From Lysobacter sp. (lineage in GTDB: Bacteria; Pseudomonadota; Gammaproteobacteria; Xanthomonadales; Xanthomonadaceae), in contig JAHCAU010000007.1 of assembly GCA_019634715.1 (NCBI GenBank), positions 62,001 through 126,000 on the forward strand: a DNA stretch of 64,000 nucleotides, written 5' to 3'. Below, piece after piece: positions 27,349 through 37,486 of this stretch (the first letter of the stretch is position 1; every line of letters begins with the position of its first letter). The notes under the pieces are model-generated. The model was not told the DNA's origin, searched no databases, and saw only the letters and a program-made list of their open reading frames with translations. Position numbers and translations under genes: made by a program.

Positions 27349-28698
27349 CTATTTGCCGATGCAGAACGTGGAGAAAATGTGACCCAGTAGGTCGTCCGGC
27401 GCAACCCTGCCGGTGATTTCGCCCAGGCTGTCATGGCACAGGCGCAGCGATTCCGCCGCCAGCTCCAGCCGGTCGCGGTCCAGCAACTGCCGCGCAGCGG
27501 CCAATTCCTGACGCGCGCGGCGCAATGCGTCGACCTGCCGGGTCCGTGCGCTGAAGCTGCCGTCGACGCCGTCGGCATCCGCGCCGGCCAGCGCGCGCAG
27601 CCGCGCGTGCAGCGCGTCCAGCCCGGCGCCGGTGCGCGCCGACACCCACACCTCGTCTTCGCCGCTGGCCGCTGGCGGCGTCGCGAGGTCGGACTTGTTG
27701 AACACCCAAAGCCGCTGCGACACGTCGGCGATGGCGTCGGCCACCGCCATGCGCCCGGCGTCGACCTCGCGGCCGTCGAGCACGACGATGGCCAGATCGG
27801 CGCGGCCCAGTTCGGATGCGGCGCGGCGCATGCCTTCGCGTTCGATCGCATCGCCGCCCGCGCGCAGGCCGGCGGTGTCGACCAGGGTCAGTTCCACGCC
27901 GTCGACGCGCACGGTCTCGCGCAGCAGGTCGCGGGTGGTGCCGGCGACGTCGCTGACGATCGCGCGCTCGCTGCCGGCCAGCGCGTTGAGCAGCGAACTC
28001 TTGCCGGCGTTGGGCGGGCCGACGATCACCGCGTGCAGGCCGTCGCGCAGCTTCTGCCCGCGCTCGGCCTCGACCAGCAGCGCGTCGAGGTCGTCCTGCG
28101 CGCGCGACATCCCGCTGCGCAGCGCGTCGCCGCCGAGGGTATCGAGCGGTTCGTCGGCGAAATCGATCGCGGCTTCGACGTGCACCCGCAGGCGCAGCAG
28201 GGCGTCTGCGATGTCGTCGACGCGACGCGAGAACACGCCGTCGAGCGCGCGTCGCGCCGCGCGCGCCGCGCGCGCATCGCCCGCGGCGATCAGGTCGGCC
28301 ACGGCTTCGGCCTGCACCAGGTCGAGCTTGCCGTTGAGGAAGGCGCGTTCGCTGAACTCGCCCGGCCGGGCGATGCGCGAACCGAGGGCGAGGCAGCGCG
28401 ACAGCACCTCGCGCAGCACGGCCGGGCTGCCGTGGCCCTGCAGTTCCACCACGTCCTCGCCGGTGTAGCTGGCCGGCGCGGCGAAATACAGGGCGATGCC
28501 GTCGTCGATGGTGTCGCCGGCTTCATCGGCGAAGCGCGCGTAGTGCGCATGGCGCCGTTTCAGGCGTCGGCCGCAGATCGTCTCGGCGATGGCCTTCGCG
28601 CGTGGGCCCGAGAGTCGGACCACGCCGATGCCGCCGGCTCCGGCGGCAGTCGCAATCGCGGCGATGGTGTCGGTCAGGGGCATTCCGCTCTGGATCAT
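27349..28698 (-). CDS. mnmE: tRNA uridine-5-carboxymethylaminomethyl modification GTPase
   Basis: MnmE with MnmG modifies the wobble uridine of several tRNAs. The 449-residue product has the folate-binding N-domain ([20 protein letters not shown]), the inserted G domain with [23 protein letters not shown] and NKSDL, and the essential C-terminal CIGK. An internal ATG at 28683 (MPLTDTIAA) is an equally plausible start. In many gammaproteobacteria mnmE follows yidC; here the next genes are zapE and a hydrolase. Confidence 0.95.
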   Translation of the reverse strand: MIQSGMPLTDTIAAIATAAGAGGIGVVRLSGPRAKAIAETICGRRLKRRHAHYARFADEAGDTIDDGIALYFAAPASYTGEDVVELQGHGSPAVLREVLSRCLALGSRIARPGEFSERAFLNGKLDLVQAEAVADLIAAGDARAARAARRALDGVFSRRVDDIADALLRLRVHVEAAIDFADEPLDTLGGDALRSGMSRAQDDLDALLVEAERGQKLRDGLHAVIVGPPNAGKSSLLNALAGSERAIVSDVAGTTRDLLRETVRVDGVELTLVDTAGLRAGGDAIEREGMRRAASELGRADLAIVVLDGREVDAGRMAVADAIADVSQRLWVFNKSDLATPPAASGEDEVWVSARTGAGLDALHARLRALAGADADGVDGSFSARTRQVDALRRARQELAAARQLLDRDRLELAAESLRLCHDSLGEITGRVAPDDLLGHIFSTFCIGK

Positions 28699-28731
28699 GG
28701 GGCTATCGTCGCAGAAAACAGTTCTTCCGCC

Positions 28732-28806
28732 TTTGTGGGAGCGACGCGAGTCGAGACCAGGTTGCCAGGCATGCCAGCAGGTCGCGACTTGCGTCGCTCC
28801 TACAAA
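28732..28806. repeat. Palindromic intergenic repeat (GTGGGAGCGACG type)
   Basis: An imperfect hairpin with arms TTTGTGGGAGCGACGCGAGT and ACTTGCGTCGCTCCTACAAA between the mnmE start and the zapE stop. Units of this kind are very common in Pseudomonas and Xanthomonadaceae. Confidence 0.8.
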
Positions 28807-28821
28807 CAGCTGCGACGGGCC

Positions 28822-29913
28822 TCAGCCCCGATGCTCCAGCGCCAGGTATTCCGCGCTCTGCATCTCGATCAGGCGCGAAGCGGTGCGCTCGAAGGCGGCG
28901 GCGAGGCGTTCGCCGCGATAGAGCGCGGTGGGTTCGGCATCGGCGCTGCAGACCAGGTTGACGTGGCGGTCGTACAGCTCGTCGATCAGGGTGATGAAGC
29001 GGCGCGCGGCGTCGTCGCGACCTGTGTCGAACACGGGCACGCCGCCGAGCAGCACGGTGTGGAATTCGGTGGCGATCTCGATGTAGTCGGCGCTGCCGCG
29101 CGGGCCTTCGCAGACCGCGGCGAAATCGAACCAGGCCATGCCCGGGCAGCGTGCGCGCACCGCGATGCGCCGGCCATCGATGTCGATGCCGGCGTCGCGA
29201 TGACCATCGTCGCCGCCCAGTTCGCGCCAGCGCGAGTCCAGCCAGGCGTCGCTGCCGGCATCCAGCGGTGCGCGGTACACCGGCGAGCGGGTCAACGCCC
29301 GCAGGCGGTAATCGCGCGGGCTGTCCAGGAACACCACGTTGCAGTGCCGCTGCAGCAGTTCGATCGCCGGCAGGAAGCGCGCGCGCTGCAGGCCGTCCCT
29401 GTACAGGTCGGCCGGCGCGGCGTTGGAACTGGTCACCAGGATCACGCCTTCGACGAACATGCGGTCGAGCAGGCGCGCCAGCAGCATGGCGTCGCCGATG
29501 TCGCTGACGAAGAACTCGTCCAGCACCAGCACGCGCAGCTGCCTGCGCCATTCGCGGGCGATGCTCGCCAGCGGGTCGCGTTCGCCGGCATGCGCGCGCA
29601 GGCGCTCGTGCACCTCGCGCATGAAGCGGTGGAAGTGCGTGCGCCGCTTCTCGCGGATCGGCAGGCCGTCATAGAACAGGTCGATCAGGAAGGTCTTGCC
29701 GCGGCCGACGCCGCCCCACAGGTACAGGCCGTTCGGTGCGGGGTCCACCGGCTTGGCGAACAGGCGGGCGAGCAGGCCCGGCGCTTCCACCGGCGCGGCC
29801 AGGTGAGCGTGCAGGCGGTCGAGTTCGCGCAGGGCGGCGTGCTGCGCCGGATCGTCGTTCCAGTCGCCGCGCGCCACGCCCTCGGCGTAGCGTGCGGAAG
29901 GTCCCTGCGTCAT
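28822..29913 (-). CDS. zapE: Cell division AFG1-like ATPase ZapE
   Basis: A 363-residue AFG1-family ATPase. Walker A is LWGGVGRGKTFLIDL, Walker B is LVLDEFFVSDIGDAM, sensor region VTSSNAAPADLY, and the C-terminus ends with the typical FERTASRLIEMQSAEYL. E. coli ZapE affects Z-ring stability and growth under low oxygen. It overlaps the upstream alpha/beta hydrolase gene by ATGA. Confidence 0.92.
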   Translation of the reverse strand: MTQGPSARYAEGVARGDWNDDPAQHAALRELDRLHAHLAAPVEAPGLLARLFAKPVDPAPNGLYLWGGVGRGKTFLIDLFYDGLPIREKRRTHFHRFMREVHERLRAHAGERDPLASIAREWRRQLRVLVLDEFFVSDIGDAMLLARLLDRMFVEGVILVTSSNAAPADLYRDGLQRARFLPAIELLQRHCNVVFLDSPRDYRLRALTRSPVYRAPLDAGSDAWLDSRWRELGGDDGHRDAGIDIDGRRIAVRARCPGMAWFDFAAVCEGPRGSADYIEIATEFHTVLLGGVPVFDTGRDDAARRFITLIDELYDRHVNLVCSADAEPTALYRGERLAAAFERTASRLIEMQSAEYLALEHRG

Positions 29914-30602
29914 GCCGCGTTGTCCGTGTCGCCGCCGGGCAGGTAACGCTGGACGCCGTGCTTGATCGCGCCGCGCAGGTCCATCAGCTTGCGGTGGAAG
30001 AAGTGGCTGGTCTCGGGCACGCGCACCAGCTCGGCGCCTTCGCCGCGCTGCTTCGACACCGCCTCGAACCAGTCGTAGACCGCCTGCGGGTCGACGATCT
30101 CGTCCTCGTCGCCCTGGATCACCAGCCACGGCATCGTCGGTGTCTCGATGTCCTCGAACGCCCAGCGCCCGGCCGGCGGCGCGATCGACAGCAGCAGGCC
30201 CGGCTGCAGTTCGGCGGCGCCGCGCAGGCTGACGTAGGCGCCGAAGCTGAAGCCGGCCAGCCACAGCGCGGCGTCGGGGCGTCCGGCGCGCACCCAGGCG
30301 ACCACGGTGCGCAGGTCGTCCAGCTCGCCCTCGCCATGGTCGAACGCGCCCTCGGAGCCGCCGGTGCCGCGGAAGTTGAAGCGCACGGTGGTCGCGCCCA
30401 GTTCGCGCAGGGCGCGCGCGGCCATGGTCACGACCTTGTTGTGCATCGTGCCGCCCTCGGTGGGCAGCGGGTGGCAGATCACCGCGACCAGCGGCCGCGG
30501 TGCGACCTCGGCCTCGGGCGGATCGACCGCGACCTCCAGCAGGCCGACCGGGCCGGACAGGGAGAGGGTGGCGGTGGTGTCGGGAAAGGCGGGGGTGCTC
30601 AT
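29910..30602 (-). CDS. Alpha/beta hydrolase (YqiA/dienelactone-type)
   Basis: A 230-residue hydrolase of the group annotated as predicted alpha/beta hydrolase superfamily. It has VAVICHPLPTEGGTMHNKVV, RFNFRGTGGSEGAFDHG, nucleophile elbow LAGFSFGAYVS, aspartate region VIQGDEDEIVDP and histidine TSHFFHRKL. Two upstream in-frame ATGs (30611 and 30614) are alternatives; 30602 is my choice from typical length. Substrate unknown. Confidence 0.88.
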   Translation of the reverse strand: MSTPAFPDTTATLSLSGPVGLLEVAVDPPEAEVAPRPLVAVICHPLPTEGGTMHNKVVTMAARALRELGATTVRFNFRGTGGSEGAFDHGEGELDDLRTVVAWVRAGRPDAALWLAGFSFGAYVSLRGAAELQPGLLLSIAPPAGRWAFEDIETPTMPWLVIQGDEDEIVDPQAVYDWFEAVSKQRGEGAELVRVPETSHFFHRKLMDLRGAIKHGVQRYLPGGDTDNAA

Positions 30603-30630
30603 GCCGGGCATCATAGCGGGCGGGTTGCCG

Positions 30631-30731
30631 AAGGACCCCCCACCCCAGCCCTCCCCGCCCGCGGTGGAGGAAGCAAAACCGCAGCGTCACCGCGCCTCCT
30701 CCTCCCTGCCTGCCATGGAGGGTCGGGGGGG
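30631..30731. repeat. C-rich/G-rich intergenic repeat
   Basis: A block with a C-rich left side (GACCCCCCACCCCAGCCCTC) and a G-rich right side (GGAGGGTCGGGGGGGCG) between two minus-strand genes. It resembles, but does not match, the 172-bp element at 38547. No gene is seen here. Confidence 0.45.
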
Positions 30732-30755
30732 CGCGATCGTCTTCCTTGTCTGCGA

Positions 30756-32510
30756 TCAGGGCTTCCGCAGCCTGAACCCCAGCACCAGCGGGTCATGGTC
30801 GGAGCTGCGCCAGGGGCCGCGCTGGGCTGGAGCCTCCTGGTAGCCGCGGCTGTCGGGCTCATCGGCATTGGTATGCCATTCCGCCGCGCCGACGAGGCGG
30901 GTCGCCAGCGACGGGCTGAGCAGGGCATGGTCGAGACGGCCGGCCTGGCTGTCGTAGACGTAGCTGTACGGCGGATCGTCGCGGCGCGACTCGAAGGCGT
31001 CGCGCCAGCCGGCATCGACCAGCAGGCGCACCGGGTCTTCCATGCGGTAGGCGTTCAGATCGCCGACGATCATCCGCAGATCGCTGCCCGATCGCGTTGG
31101 ATCGCTGCGCAGCCAGGCGTCGAGCCGGCGCGCGGATTCGGTGCGTGCGGCGTTCCAGCAGCTCTGGCCGTCCTTCTGGTCGGCATCGGCGCCGGTGGCT
31201 TCGCCGCAGCCCTTCGACTTGAAGTGGTTGGCGACCACGGTGAACACCGGGCCCTCGCCGTTGCCGGCGCGAAAGCTCTGCGCCAGCGGCGGCCGGCTGC
31301 GGCTGCCGAACAAGTCGTCTTCCAGGGTGGCCGGCGCGCCGACCGGGGCGACCCGCGAGGCGCGATAGATCAGCCCGACCCGGATCTGGTCGCTGCCCGG
31401 CCCCTGGCCGGCGTCGACGAAACGCCAGTCGCCGCCGTTGCGGTTCAGCGCCGACACCAGTTGCGCGATCGACGAGGCCGGGCCGTAGCCGTCGTTTTCC
31501 AGCTCCATCAGCGCGGCCACGTCGGCGTCGAGGCCGCGGATCGTCGCGGTCAGTCGCCCGAGCTGGGCCTCCAGTTCGGCCGGCGTGCGCGCGCCGCGCG
31601 GGGTGGGGAAGCCGCCGCCGGCTCCGTCGCCGTTGAACAGGTTCTCGAGGTTGAGCGCGGCGATGCGCAGGTCGCCCCCGACCTTCGGCGGTGCCGGGCG
31701 CCTGGCGGCCTTCACCTTCGGTGCGCGTGTCAGCTGCAGCCGGTAGGCGCCGCCCCACTGGTCGAGCACGCCCTCCACGCGGGTCAGTCGGCTGCCGATG
31801 CGCGGCGGGTCGCCGTCGAGATACCAGACCGAGGACGGGCGGTCCTGGTCGCTGCCGTCGTCCAGGCGCAGCAGGCGGCGGGCGTTGTCGGCGGCGAGCG
31901 CCTTCGCCTCCGGGCCGGGCGCGAAGGCCTCGGTCGGCGTGCGCAGGCGGTCTTCGCCGAAATGCGCGAACAGCACGCCCTCGCGCCCCAGCCGGTGGGT
32001 GCCGGCGACGAACAGCGGGGCGCCGATCTCGACGCGCATGCCTTCGTAGGGTTCCCAGTCGGCCGGCGGCGCGCCCAGCACCAGAGGGGGCGGTTGCCGG
32101 GCCGGACCCAGGAAGCTGACGGCGCGCAGCTGGATGGCCGTGAGCGTGCCGGCCCCGGCGTTCAGTTCGACCACGGTGCCCTGGACGCGAACCCGTTCGC
32201 CGGGCGGCGGACCGCCGTTGTCGATCACGAACAGCGCGTCGGAGGTGGCGGCATCGCCATCACCGGCATCCTGCAGGAACCAGCCGCGGCGCGGCGCGCC
32301 CTCCGGGTTGCCCAGCGTCGCGGTCACGACGCCTTCGATCACGACCTCTTCGCCCACCAGGGGGCTGCGCTCGCCCGTGCCCTGGATCGTGCCGATGGCG
32401 ATGACGGGATCCTGCGCGGCAGCCGCGCCGGCGAGGAGCAGGCAGGCGGACGGCGCCAGGCAGACGGAGACCAGGCGGGCGGAGGCCAGGCGGAGCAGCG
32501 TGCGGATCAT
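30756..32510 (-). CDS. Secreted endonuclease/exonuclease/phosphatase-family nuclease (ExeM/NucH-like)
   Basis: A 584-residue extracellular nuclease with a signal peptide (CLLLAGAAAAQ). The first part is an OB-like domain (GEEVVIEGVVTATLGN), as in ExeM-type nucleases. The C-terminal EEP domain starts near LRIAALNLENLFN and holds the catalytic ALMELENDGYG, VANHFKSKGC, VGDLNAYRMEDP and the terminal SSDHDPLVLGF. It is the second secreted nuclease in the window after the endonuclease I at 8555. A likely role is scavenging or remodelling extracellular DNA. Confidence 0.9.
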   Translation of the reverse strand: MIRTLLRLASARLVSVCLAPSACLLLAGAAAAQDPVIAIGTIQGTGERSPLVGEEVVIEGVVTATLGNPEGAPRRGWFLQDAGDGDAATSDALFVIDNGGPPPGERVRVQGTVVELNAGAGTLTAIQLRAVSFLGPARQPPPLVLGAPPADWEPYEGMRVEIGAPLFVAGTHRLGREGVLFAHFGEDRLRTPTEAFAPGPEAKALAADNARRLLRLDDGSDQDRPSSVWYLDGDPPRIGSRLTRVEGVLDQWGGAYRLQLTRAPKVKAARRPAPPKVGGDLRIAALNLENLFNGDGAGGGFPTPRGARTPAELEAQLGRLTATIRGLDADVAALMELENDGYGPASSIAQLVSALNRNGGDWRFVDAGQGPGSDQIRVGLIYRASRVAPVGAPATLEDDLFGSRSRPPLAQSFRAGNGEGPVFTVVANHFKSKGCGEATGADADQKDGQSCWNAARTESARRLDAWLRSDPTRSGSDLRMIVGDLNAYRMEDPVRLLVDAGWRDAFESRRDDPPYSYVYDSQAGRLDHALLSPSLATRLVGAAEWHTNADEPDSRGYQEAPAQRGPWRSSDHDPLVLGFRLRKP

Positions 32511-32534
32511 GGCGGAATCTCGGTCGCGGAACGG

Positions 32535-32560
32535 ACAACGCCGCCCGGAGGCGGCGTTGT
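32535..32560 (-). terminator. GC hairpin between cytochrome c and nuclease genes
   Basis: Perfect 11-bp stem ACAACGCCGCC/GGCGGCGTTGT with a four-base loop, 27 bases after the cytochrome gene's stop on the minus strand. No T-run. Confidence 0.6.
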
Positions 32561-32586
32561 GGATGGTATCGGAGGCGCGTGACCCG

Positions 32587-33105
32587 TCAGCTCGGCTGAT
32601 CGAGCATCCAGTCGACCGCGGCCTTGATCTGCTCGTCGGTCAGGGCCGCATTGCCGCCCTTTGCCGGCATCACGCCGGCGCTGCCGGTGAAGCCTTCGAT
32701 CGCATGCTTGTACAGGGTGTCCTTGCCCTTGCTGGCGCGGGCGCCCATGCCCGCAGCGCCCAGCATCGGTGCGCCACCGGCGCCCGACTTGTGGCAGCCC
32801 GCGCACGAACCCTGGTTGAAGATCTCGGCGCCGTCGGTGCGGCCGCCGAAGGGCACGTTGGCCTTCAGGGCTGCTAGCGCGGCGGCATCGGCCGCGGCCT
32901 TGGCCGCTTCGCCGGTGGCGCCGGCGTAGACGCCGCCGGCCGGGGCGATGCGGGCCTCGGTGCGCGCCATTTCGACCGGGTTGGTCTGGCCGGGCAGCTC
33001 GTTGTGGAGGTAGGCCGCGAACAGGATCAGGCCCAGCGTCAGCGCCATGAGGAAGGCGATGACCATCGAAAAGCGCTTCAGAAAGTCCAGATCGTAATTG
33101 CGCAC
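32587..33105 (-). CDS. Membrane-anchored c-type cytochrome, c5 family
   Basis: A 172-residue cytochrome with one N-terminal membrane anchor (FSMVIAFLMALTLGLILFAAYL) and a C-terminal monoheme domain facing the periplasm: heme site CAGCH, axial methionine in GVMPAKGG, and LTDEQIKAAVDWML. An Ala-rich linker joins them. It probably carries electrons to a terminal oxidase such as the cbb3 enzyme encoded at 43.9-47.1 kb. It is divergent from fnr across 192 bases with no recognisable FNR box. Confidence 0.9.
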   Translation of the reverse strand: MRNYDLDFLKRFSMVIAFLMALTLGLILFAAYLHNELPGQTNPVEMARTEARIAPAGGVYAGATGEAAKAAADAAALAALKANVPFGGRTDGAEIFNQGSCAGCHKSGAGGAPMLGAAGMGARASKGKDTLYKHAIEGFTGSAGVMPAKGGNAALTDEQIKAAVDWMLDQPS

Positions 33106-33297
33106 GACTCACCCGGAAAACGACGTTGACGGAGCGGACCGATGTTTCCGGGCCGCAGAACCCGAGCAGTATAAGGGCTGTGGCGCCCCGGATTCGAGTC
33201 CGCCCCGCCCGGGTGGCCCGGACCGGGACAAATCGCCATACCCGGAGGGACGGATCACCGGCCCCGTCGGCGAACGGCCGTGGCACACTAGCGGCCG

Positions 33298-34062
33298 ATG
33301 AGCGACTCGTCCGTACTCGACCTGATCAAGCTGCGCCGGGGCTGCACCTACTGCTCGGTCCGCCAGCTGTGCCTGCCCGGCGGCATCGGCGCCGAGGAAC
33401 TGCAGCGCCTCGACGACATCGTCGAGCGACGCAAGCCCGTCGCCCGCGGCGACCGGCTGTTCCGGCTCGGCGACCCGCTGACCGCCGTCTACGTCGCCCG
33501 CGAGGGCGCGTTCAAGTCGGTCAGCATCAGCGAGGACGGCGAAGAACAGGTGCTGGGCTTCCACCTGGCCGGCGAACTGATCGGCCTGGACGCCCTCGGC
33601 AGCGGCCAGCACCGCTGCGAAGGCGTGGCCCTGACCGCCGCGACCATCTGCGAGATTCCCTACGACGACCTGTCCCGGGTGGCCGCGCAGATCCCCAGCC
33701 TGCAGCAGCAGTTGTTCCGCGTGATCGGCCAGAGCGTCGACCGCGACCAGGACCACCTCGGCATCCTCGTGCGCCGCCAGGCCAACGAGCGCATCGCCCT
33801 GTTCCTGCACAGCCTTGGCGAGCGCTACCGCAACGTCGGCCAGCCCGACCACCTCTTCCAGCTGCCGATGAGCCGCGAGGACATCGCCCGTTTCCTCGGC
33901 CTGGCCCTGGAAACGGTGAGCCGCGGCTTCACCCGCCTGCAGGACGACGGCGTCATCGCCGTCACCGGCCGCCGCGTCGAGATCGTCAACGCCGCCGAAC
34001 TGCTGCGCCTGGCGCACGGCGCCGAATCGTCGGCGGGCGACGGCAAGCAGAAGCGGGCGTGA
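33298..34062 (+). CDS. fnr: Oxygen-sensing Fnr/Anr transcription regulator
   Basis: A 254-residue Crp/Fnr regulator. The N-terminal cysteines C16, C19 and C25 (GCTYCSVRQLC) and C107 (QHRCEG) match the four [4Fe-4S] ligands of FNR, so it senses oxygen. The recognition helix carries E205-x-x-S208-R209 (LETVSRGF), the residues that read TTGAT half sites in E. coli FNR. A perfect site for it stands before ccoN at 47108. No ribosome-binding site of note is seen before ATG 33298. Confidence 0.95.
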   Translation: MSDSSVLDLIKLRRGCTYCSVRQLCLPGGIGAEELQRLDDIVERRKPVARGDRLFRLGDPLTAVYVAREGAFKSVSISEDGEEQVLGFHLAGELIGLDALGSGQHRCEGVALTAATICEIPYDDLSRVAAQIPSLQQQLFRVIGQSVDRDQDHLGILVRRQANERIALFLHSLGERYRNVGQPDHLFQLPMSREDIARFLGLALETVSRGFTRLQDDGVIAVTGRRVEIVNAAELLRLAHGAESSAGDGKQKRA

Positions 34063-34108
34063 GTTGCGCCGTGCGGTCGCATGCGCGGTGCTGGACGGCT
34101 TGTCCTCG

Positions 34109-34726
34109 ATGACGTTGCGCCCGGCATCATGGCGCACGCGTGGTTCGTGGGCGTGCCTGCTCATTGCGTTGCTCGTCGCCGGGAACGCGTCGGCGCATCA
34201 GGACACCGTGATCTTTCGCCTACCCGGTGGCTATCTGCACGGCATTCCGTGGAAATACGGGCCGGCGTTCCTCTCGCTCGATCGGGCTGATGAGCGCAAC
34301 GGTGTTGCAGGATATGCGCACGTCGCGTTGCGGCTCGCTGCGGGAAAGACCGCGTTACCCGCCTGCGTGCTGAAGCAGATCACGCCCCGGAAAACCCATG
34401 ACGTTTGGGTGACCGCATCGTGGTACCACGAGCCATTTCAACGTGGCGCAAAGGTGTTGCCGCCCTATATCAACATCCAATTCAATGCCGCTGCGCCAAC
34501 CGCAGCCGAGTCCATGCCGGATGGAGAGTCGCTGCTCTTCAATCTCGAGACCGGCCGGCTGCTCGAGATGAACCAGCGCAGGCGAGTCAGCGCCAACGAG
34601 TGGAGGATGCCGACGATCGACCTGCGTTCGGTGTGCAGCGCGACCGAGCTCAAGAACCTGCTCGATCCTGACTATCGCGCGGGTGGCGGTGGAACGATGG
34701 TCGAACTGGGTCCCGTGAAGCCCTGA
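34109..34726 (+). CDS. Secreted hypothetical protein, 205 aa
   Basis: Unrecognised. A basic N-terminus and hydrophobic stretch ([17 protein letters not shown]) make a signal peptide with cleavage before HQDTVIF. The mature part is beta-rich with two cysteines (LPACVLKQ and LRSVCSAT) and ends [10 protein letters not shown]. Codon usage includes more A/T third positions than neighbouring genes, which suggests recent acquisition or weak expression. It sits between fnr and recQ on the same strand, with a four-base gap to recQ. Confidence 0.65.
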   Translation: MTLRPASWRTRGSWACLLIALLVAGNASAHQDTVIFRLPGGYLHGIPWKYGPAFLSLDRADERNGVAGYAHVALRLAAGKTALPACVLKQITPRKTHDVWVTASWYHEPFQRGAKVLPPYINIQFNAAAPTAAESMPDGESLLFNLETGRLLEMNQRRRVSANEWRMPTIDLRSVCSATELKNLLDPDYRAGGGGTMVELGPVKP

Positions 34727-34730
34727 TCCC

Positions 34731-36542
34731 ATGTCCACAGCTTCCCTAGACCTCCTGCGCCGCGTCTTCGGCCACGAGGACTTCCGTGGCCCGCAGCGCG
34801 AGATCGTCGAGCACATCGCCGACGGTGGCGACGCGCTGGTGCTCATGCCCACCGGCGGCGGCAAGTCGCTGTGCTACCAGGTGCCGGCGCTGCTGCGCGA
34901 CGGCGTCGGCGTGGTGGTGTCGCCGCTGATCGCGCTGATGCAGGACCAGGTCGATGCGCTGCGCCAGGTCGGCGTGCGCGCCGAGTTCCTCAACTCCACG
35001 CTCGACGCCGAGAACGCCGCGCGCGTGGAGCGCGCGTTGCTGGCCGGCGAGCTCGACCTGCTCTACGTGGCGCCCGAACGCCTGCTCACCGCGCGCTTCC
35101 TGTCGCTGCTCGACCGCGCGCAGGCCGGTCCGGGCATCGCGTTGTTCGCGATCGACGAGGCGCACTGCGTGTCGCAGTGGGGCCACGATTTCCGGCCCGA
35201 ATACCGCGAACTGACCGTGCTGCACGAGCGCTGGCCGCAGGTGCCGCGCGTGGCGCTCACCGCCACCGCCGACCCGCCGACCCAGCGCGAGATCGTCGAG
35301 CGCCTGCAGCTGGAGGACGCGCGCTGGTTCGTCAGCTCGTTCGATCGCCCGAACATCCGCTACGCCATCGTGCAGAAGGACAACGGCCGCCGCCAGCTGC
35401 TGGATTTCCTCAAGCAGCATCGCGACGAGGCCGGCATCGTCTATTGCCTGTCGCGGCGCAAGGTCGAGGAAACCGCCGAATTCCTCGCCGGCAACGGCTT
35501 CAAGGCCCTGCCCTACCACGCCGGGATGGATGCGAACCTGCGCGCCGAGCACCAGCGCCGTTTCATCCGCGAGGACGGCGTGGTCGTCGTCGCCACGATC
35601 GCGTTCGGCATGGGCATCGACAAGCCCGACGTGCGCTTCGTCGCGCACATGGATCTGCCGAAGTCGCTGGAAGGCTACTACCAGGAAACCGGCCGTGCCG
35701 GCCGCGATGGCGAGGCCGCCGATGCCTGGCTGTGCTACGGCCTGGGCGATGTGGTCCTGCTCAAGCAGATGATCGAGCAGGGCGAGGCCGGCGAGGAGCG
35801 CAAGCAGCTCGAACGACGCAAGCTCGACCAGTTGCTCGGCTATTGCGAAACCCTGCAATGCCGCCGTCGCGTGCTGCTCGCCAGCTTCGGCGAAATCTAC
35901 CCAACCGACTGCGGCAACTGCGACAACTGCCTGTCGCCGCCGGAGCAGTGGGATGCGACCGATGCCGCGCGCAAGGCGCTGAGCTGCGTGTACCGCACCG
36001 GCCAGCGCTTCGGCGCTGCGCACGTCATCGACGTGCTGCGCGGCGGCGAGGGCGAGAAGATCCGCCAGTTCGGCCACGATCGCGTCAGCACCTACGGCAT
36101 CGGCGCGGATCTCGACGCGAAAACCTGGCGCGGCGTGTTCCGCCAGCTCGTCGCGATGGGCCTGCTGACCGTCGATGCCGAAGCCTATGGCGGCCTGCGC
36201 CTGACCGACGCCAGCCGCGTGGTACTCACCGGTGGCCAGCGTGTGTCGATGCGCCGCGACCTGGTCGAGAAGCGCGTGCGTCGCGAAGACCGGCCGCGTA
36301 CCGGCGTGCCGGTGCTGCCCGAGGCGCTGCCGCTGTTCCGCGCGCTGCGCGACCTGCGCGCGCGGCTGGCGAAGGAGCAGAACGTGCCCGCTTACGTGAT
36401 CTTCCACGACAGCACCCTGCGCGAGATCGCCGAGCGTCGCCCCGATTCGATCCATGCGCTGGCGCGCGTGCCCGGCATCGGCGGCGCGAAGCTGGCGCGC
36501 TACGGCGAGGACGTGCTCGAAGTGCTGCTCGGCCAGGGCTGA
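34731..36542 (+). CDS. recQ: ATP-dependent DNA helicase RecQ
   Basis: A 603-residue 3'-5' DNA helicase of the RecFOR pathway. Helicase motifs: [10 protein letters not shown] (motif 0), [12 protein letters not shown] (I), [14 protein letters not shown] (II and aromatic loop), ALTATADP (III), GIVYCLSRR (IV), YHAGMD and [10 protein letters not shown] (VI). The RQC zinc site is formed by CETLQCRRR and CGNCDNC; a winged helix and an HRDC domain (from [15 protein letters not shown]) complete the classical RecQ. Confidence 0.96.
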   Translation: MSTASLDLLRRVFGHEDFRGPQREIVEHIADGGDALVLMPTGGGKSLCYQVPALLRDGVGVVVSPLIALMQDQVDALRQVGVRAEFLNSTLDAENAARVERALLAGELDLLYVAPERLLTARFLSLLDRAQAGPGIALFAIDEAHCVSQWGHDFRPEYRELTVLHERWPQVPRVALTATADPPTQREIVERLQLEDARWFVSSFDRPNIRYAIVQKDNGRRQLLDFLKQHRDEAGIVYCLSRRKVEETAEFLAGNGFKALPYHAGMDANLRAEHQRRFIREDGVVVVATIAFGMGIDKPDVRFVAHMDLPKSLEGYYQETGRAGRDGEAADAWLCYGLGDVVLLKQMIEQGEAGEERKQLERRKLDQLLGYCETLQCRRRVLLASFGEIYPTDCGNCDNCLSPPEQWDATDAARKALSCVYRTGQRFGAAHVIDVLRGGEGEKIRQFGHDRVSTYGIGADLDAKTWRGVFRQLVAMGLLTVDAEAYGGLRLTDASRVVLTGGQRVSMRRDLVEKRVRREDRPRTGVPVLPEALPLFRALRDLRARLAKEQNVPAYVIFHDSTLREIAERRPDSIHALARVPGIGGAKLARYGEDVLEVLLGQG

Positions 36543-36549
36543 GCTTCGA

Positions 36550-37431
36550 TCAAAGCGACAGGCCGCTCTCGAAACGGCGTTGCGCGCCGGTGAGCGGATC
36601 GATGAACTGCAGCGAACGCGCGAGCAGCTTGAGCGGATGCTGTGGATCGTCCGGCGCCGCATCGCGCAGCATGGGATACAGCGGATCGTTCGCGATCGGC
36701 GCGCCCAGCGCCGCCATGTGCACGCGCAGCTGGTGCTTGCGGCCGGTGATCGGCGCCAGCGCGTAGCGCCATGCCGTGGCACCGCGTTCCAGCACGTCGA
36801 TATCGGTGAACGCATTCGCTTCGCCTGCGGTTTCTCGCATGCGGAAGAAGGGTTCGCCGCGTACAAGCCGCGATTGCCGCTGCATCGGAAAGGTCATGCC
36901 GGGCAGCGGTGCCGCGATGGCTTCGTAGCGCTTCTCGATCGCGCGGTCGCGGAACAGCGCCTGGTAGCGCGAGCGCGTGGCGGGATTGGCGGAAAACAGC
37001 ACGGCGCCGGCCGTGAGCCGATCCAGCCGATGCAGCGGGACGATGCCGATGTCGCCGAAGCGCCGGACCAGGCGCGCCAGCAGGGTGTCCGCGACGTAGC
37101 CGCCGCCGGGCATCACCGGCAGGAAATGCGGCTTGTCGACCACGATCAGGTCGGCGTCGACATGCAGGATCGTTTCCGTCGCGTCGATGCGCGCCTCGTT
37201 CGCCACCTCGCGGTAGTAGCGGATCTCCGCGCCGACGCGATACGGCGCATCCAGCGGCAACGGCGTGCCCGATGCATCGAAGATCCGTCCGCGCACGAAA
37301 CGCGATGCCCAGGTCGTGCGATCCACCTTCGGGAAGCAGGCGCACAGCGCGTCCAGCACCGTGGTCCATGGGCCGGGCGGCAACTGGAAGCGGCTTGCGG
37401 CGACGCCGTCGATGGCGGGCGGTGTGGTCAT
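36550..37431 (-). CDS. RluA-family pseudouridine synthase
   Basis: A 293-residue pseudouridine synthase. The catalytic aspartate is in VPLHRLDRLTAG; nearby are VVDKPHFLPVMPGGGYV and the later APITGRKHQLRVHMAALG. It lacks an obvious S4 domain signature and fits the 'Rlu family' proteins common in this group, whose RNA target is not assigned. ATG 37431 is preferred over 37449. It converges on recQ with a seven-base gap. Confidence 0.88.
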   Translation of the reverse strand: MTTPPAIDGVAASRFQLPPGPWTTVLDALCACFPKVDRTTWASRFVRGRIFDASGTPLPLDAPYRVGAEIRYYREVANEARIDATETILHVDADLIVVDKPHFLPVMPGGGYVADTLLARLVRRFGDIGIVPLHRLDRLTAGAVLFSANPATRSRYQALFRDRAIEKRYEAIAAPLPGMTFPMQRQSRLVRGEPFFRMRETAGEANAFTDIDVLERGATAWRYALAPITGRKHQLRVHMAALGAPIANDPLYPMLRDAAPDDPQHPLKLLARSLQFIDPLTGAQRRFESGLSL

Positions 37432-37486
37432 CGGCGACAGTGTAGGCAATCGGTCTGGATCGATCGGTATCGATCGGCCCGGTCGT

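Noticed and set aside
33106..33297. FNR box in the cytochrome c5-fnr divergent region
   Set aside because: No sequence close to TTGATnnnnATCAA is present; only isolated half-like words occur.
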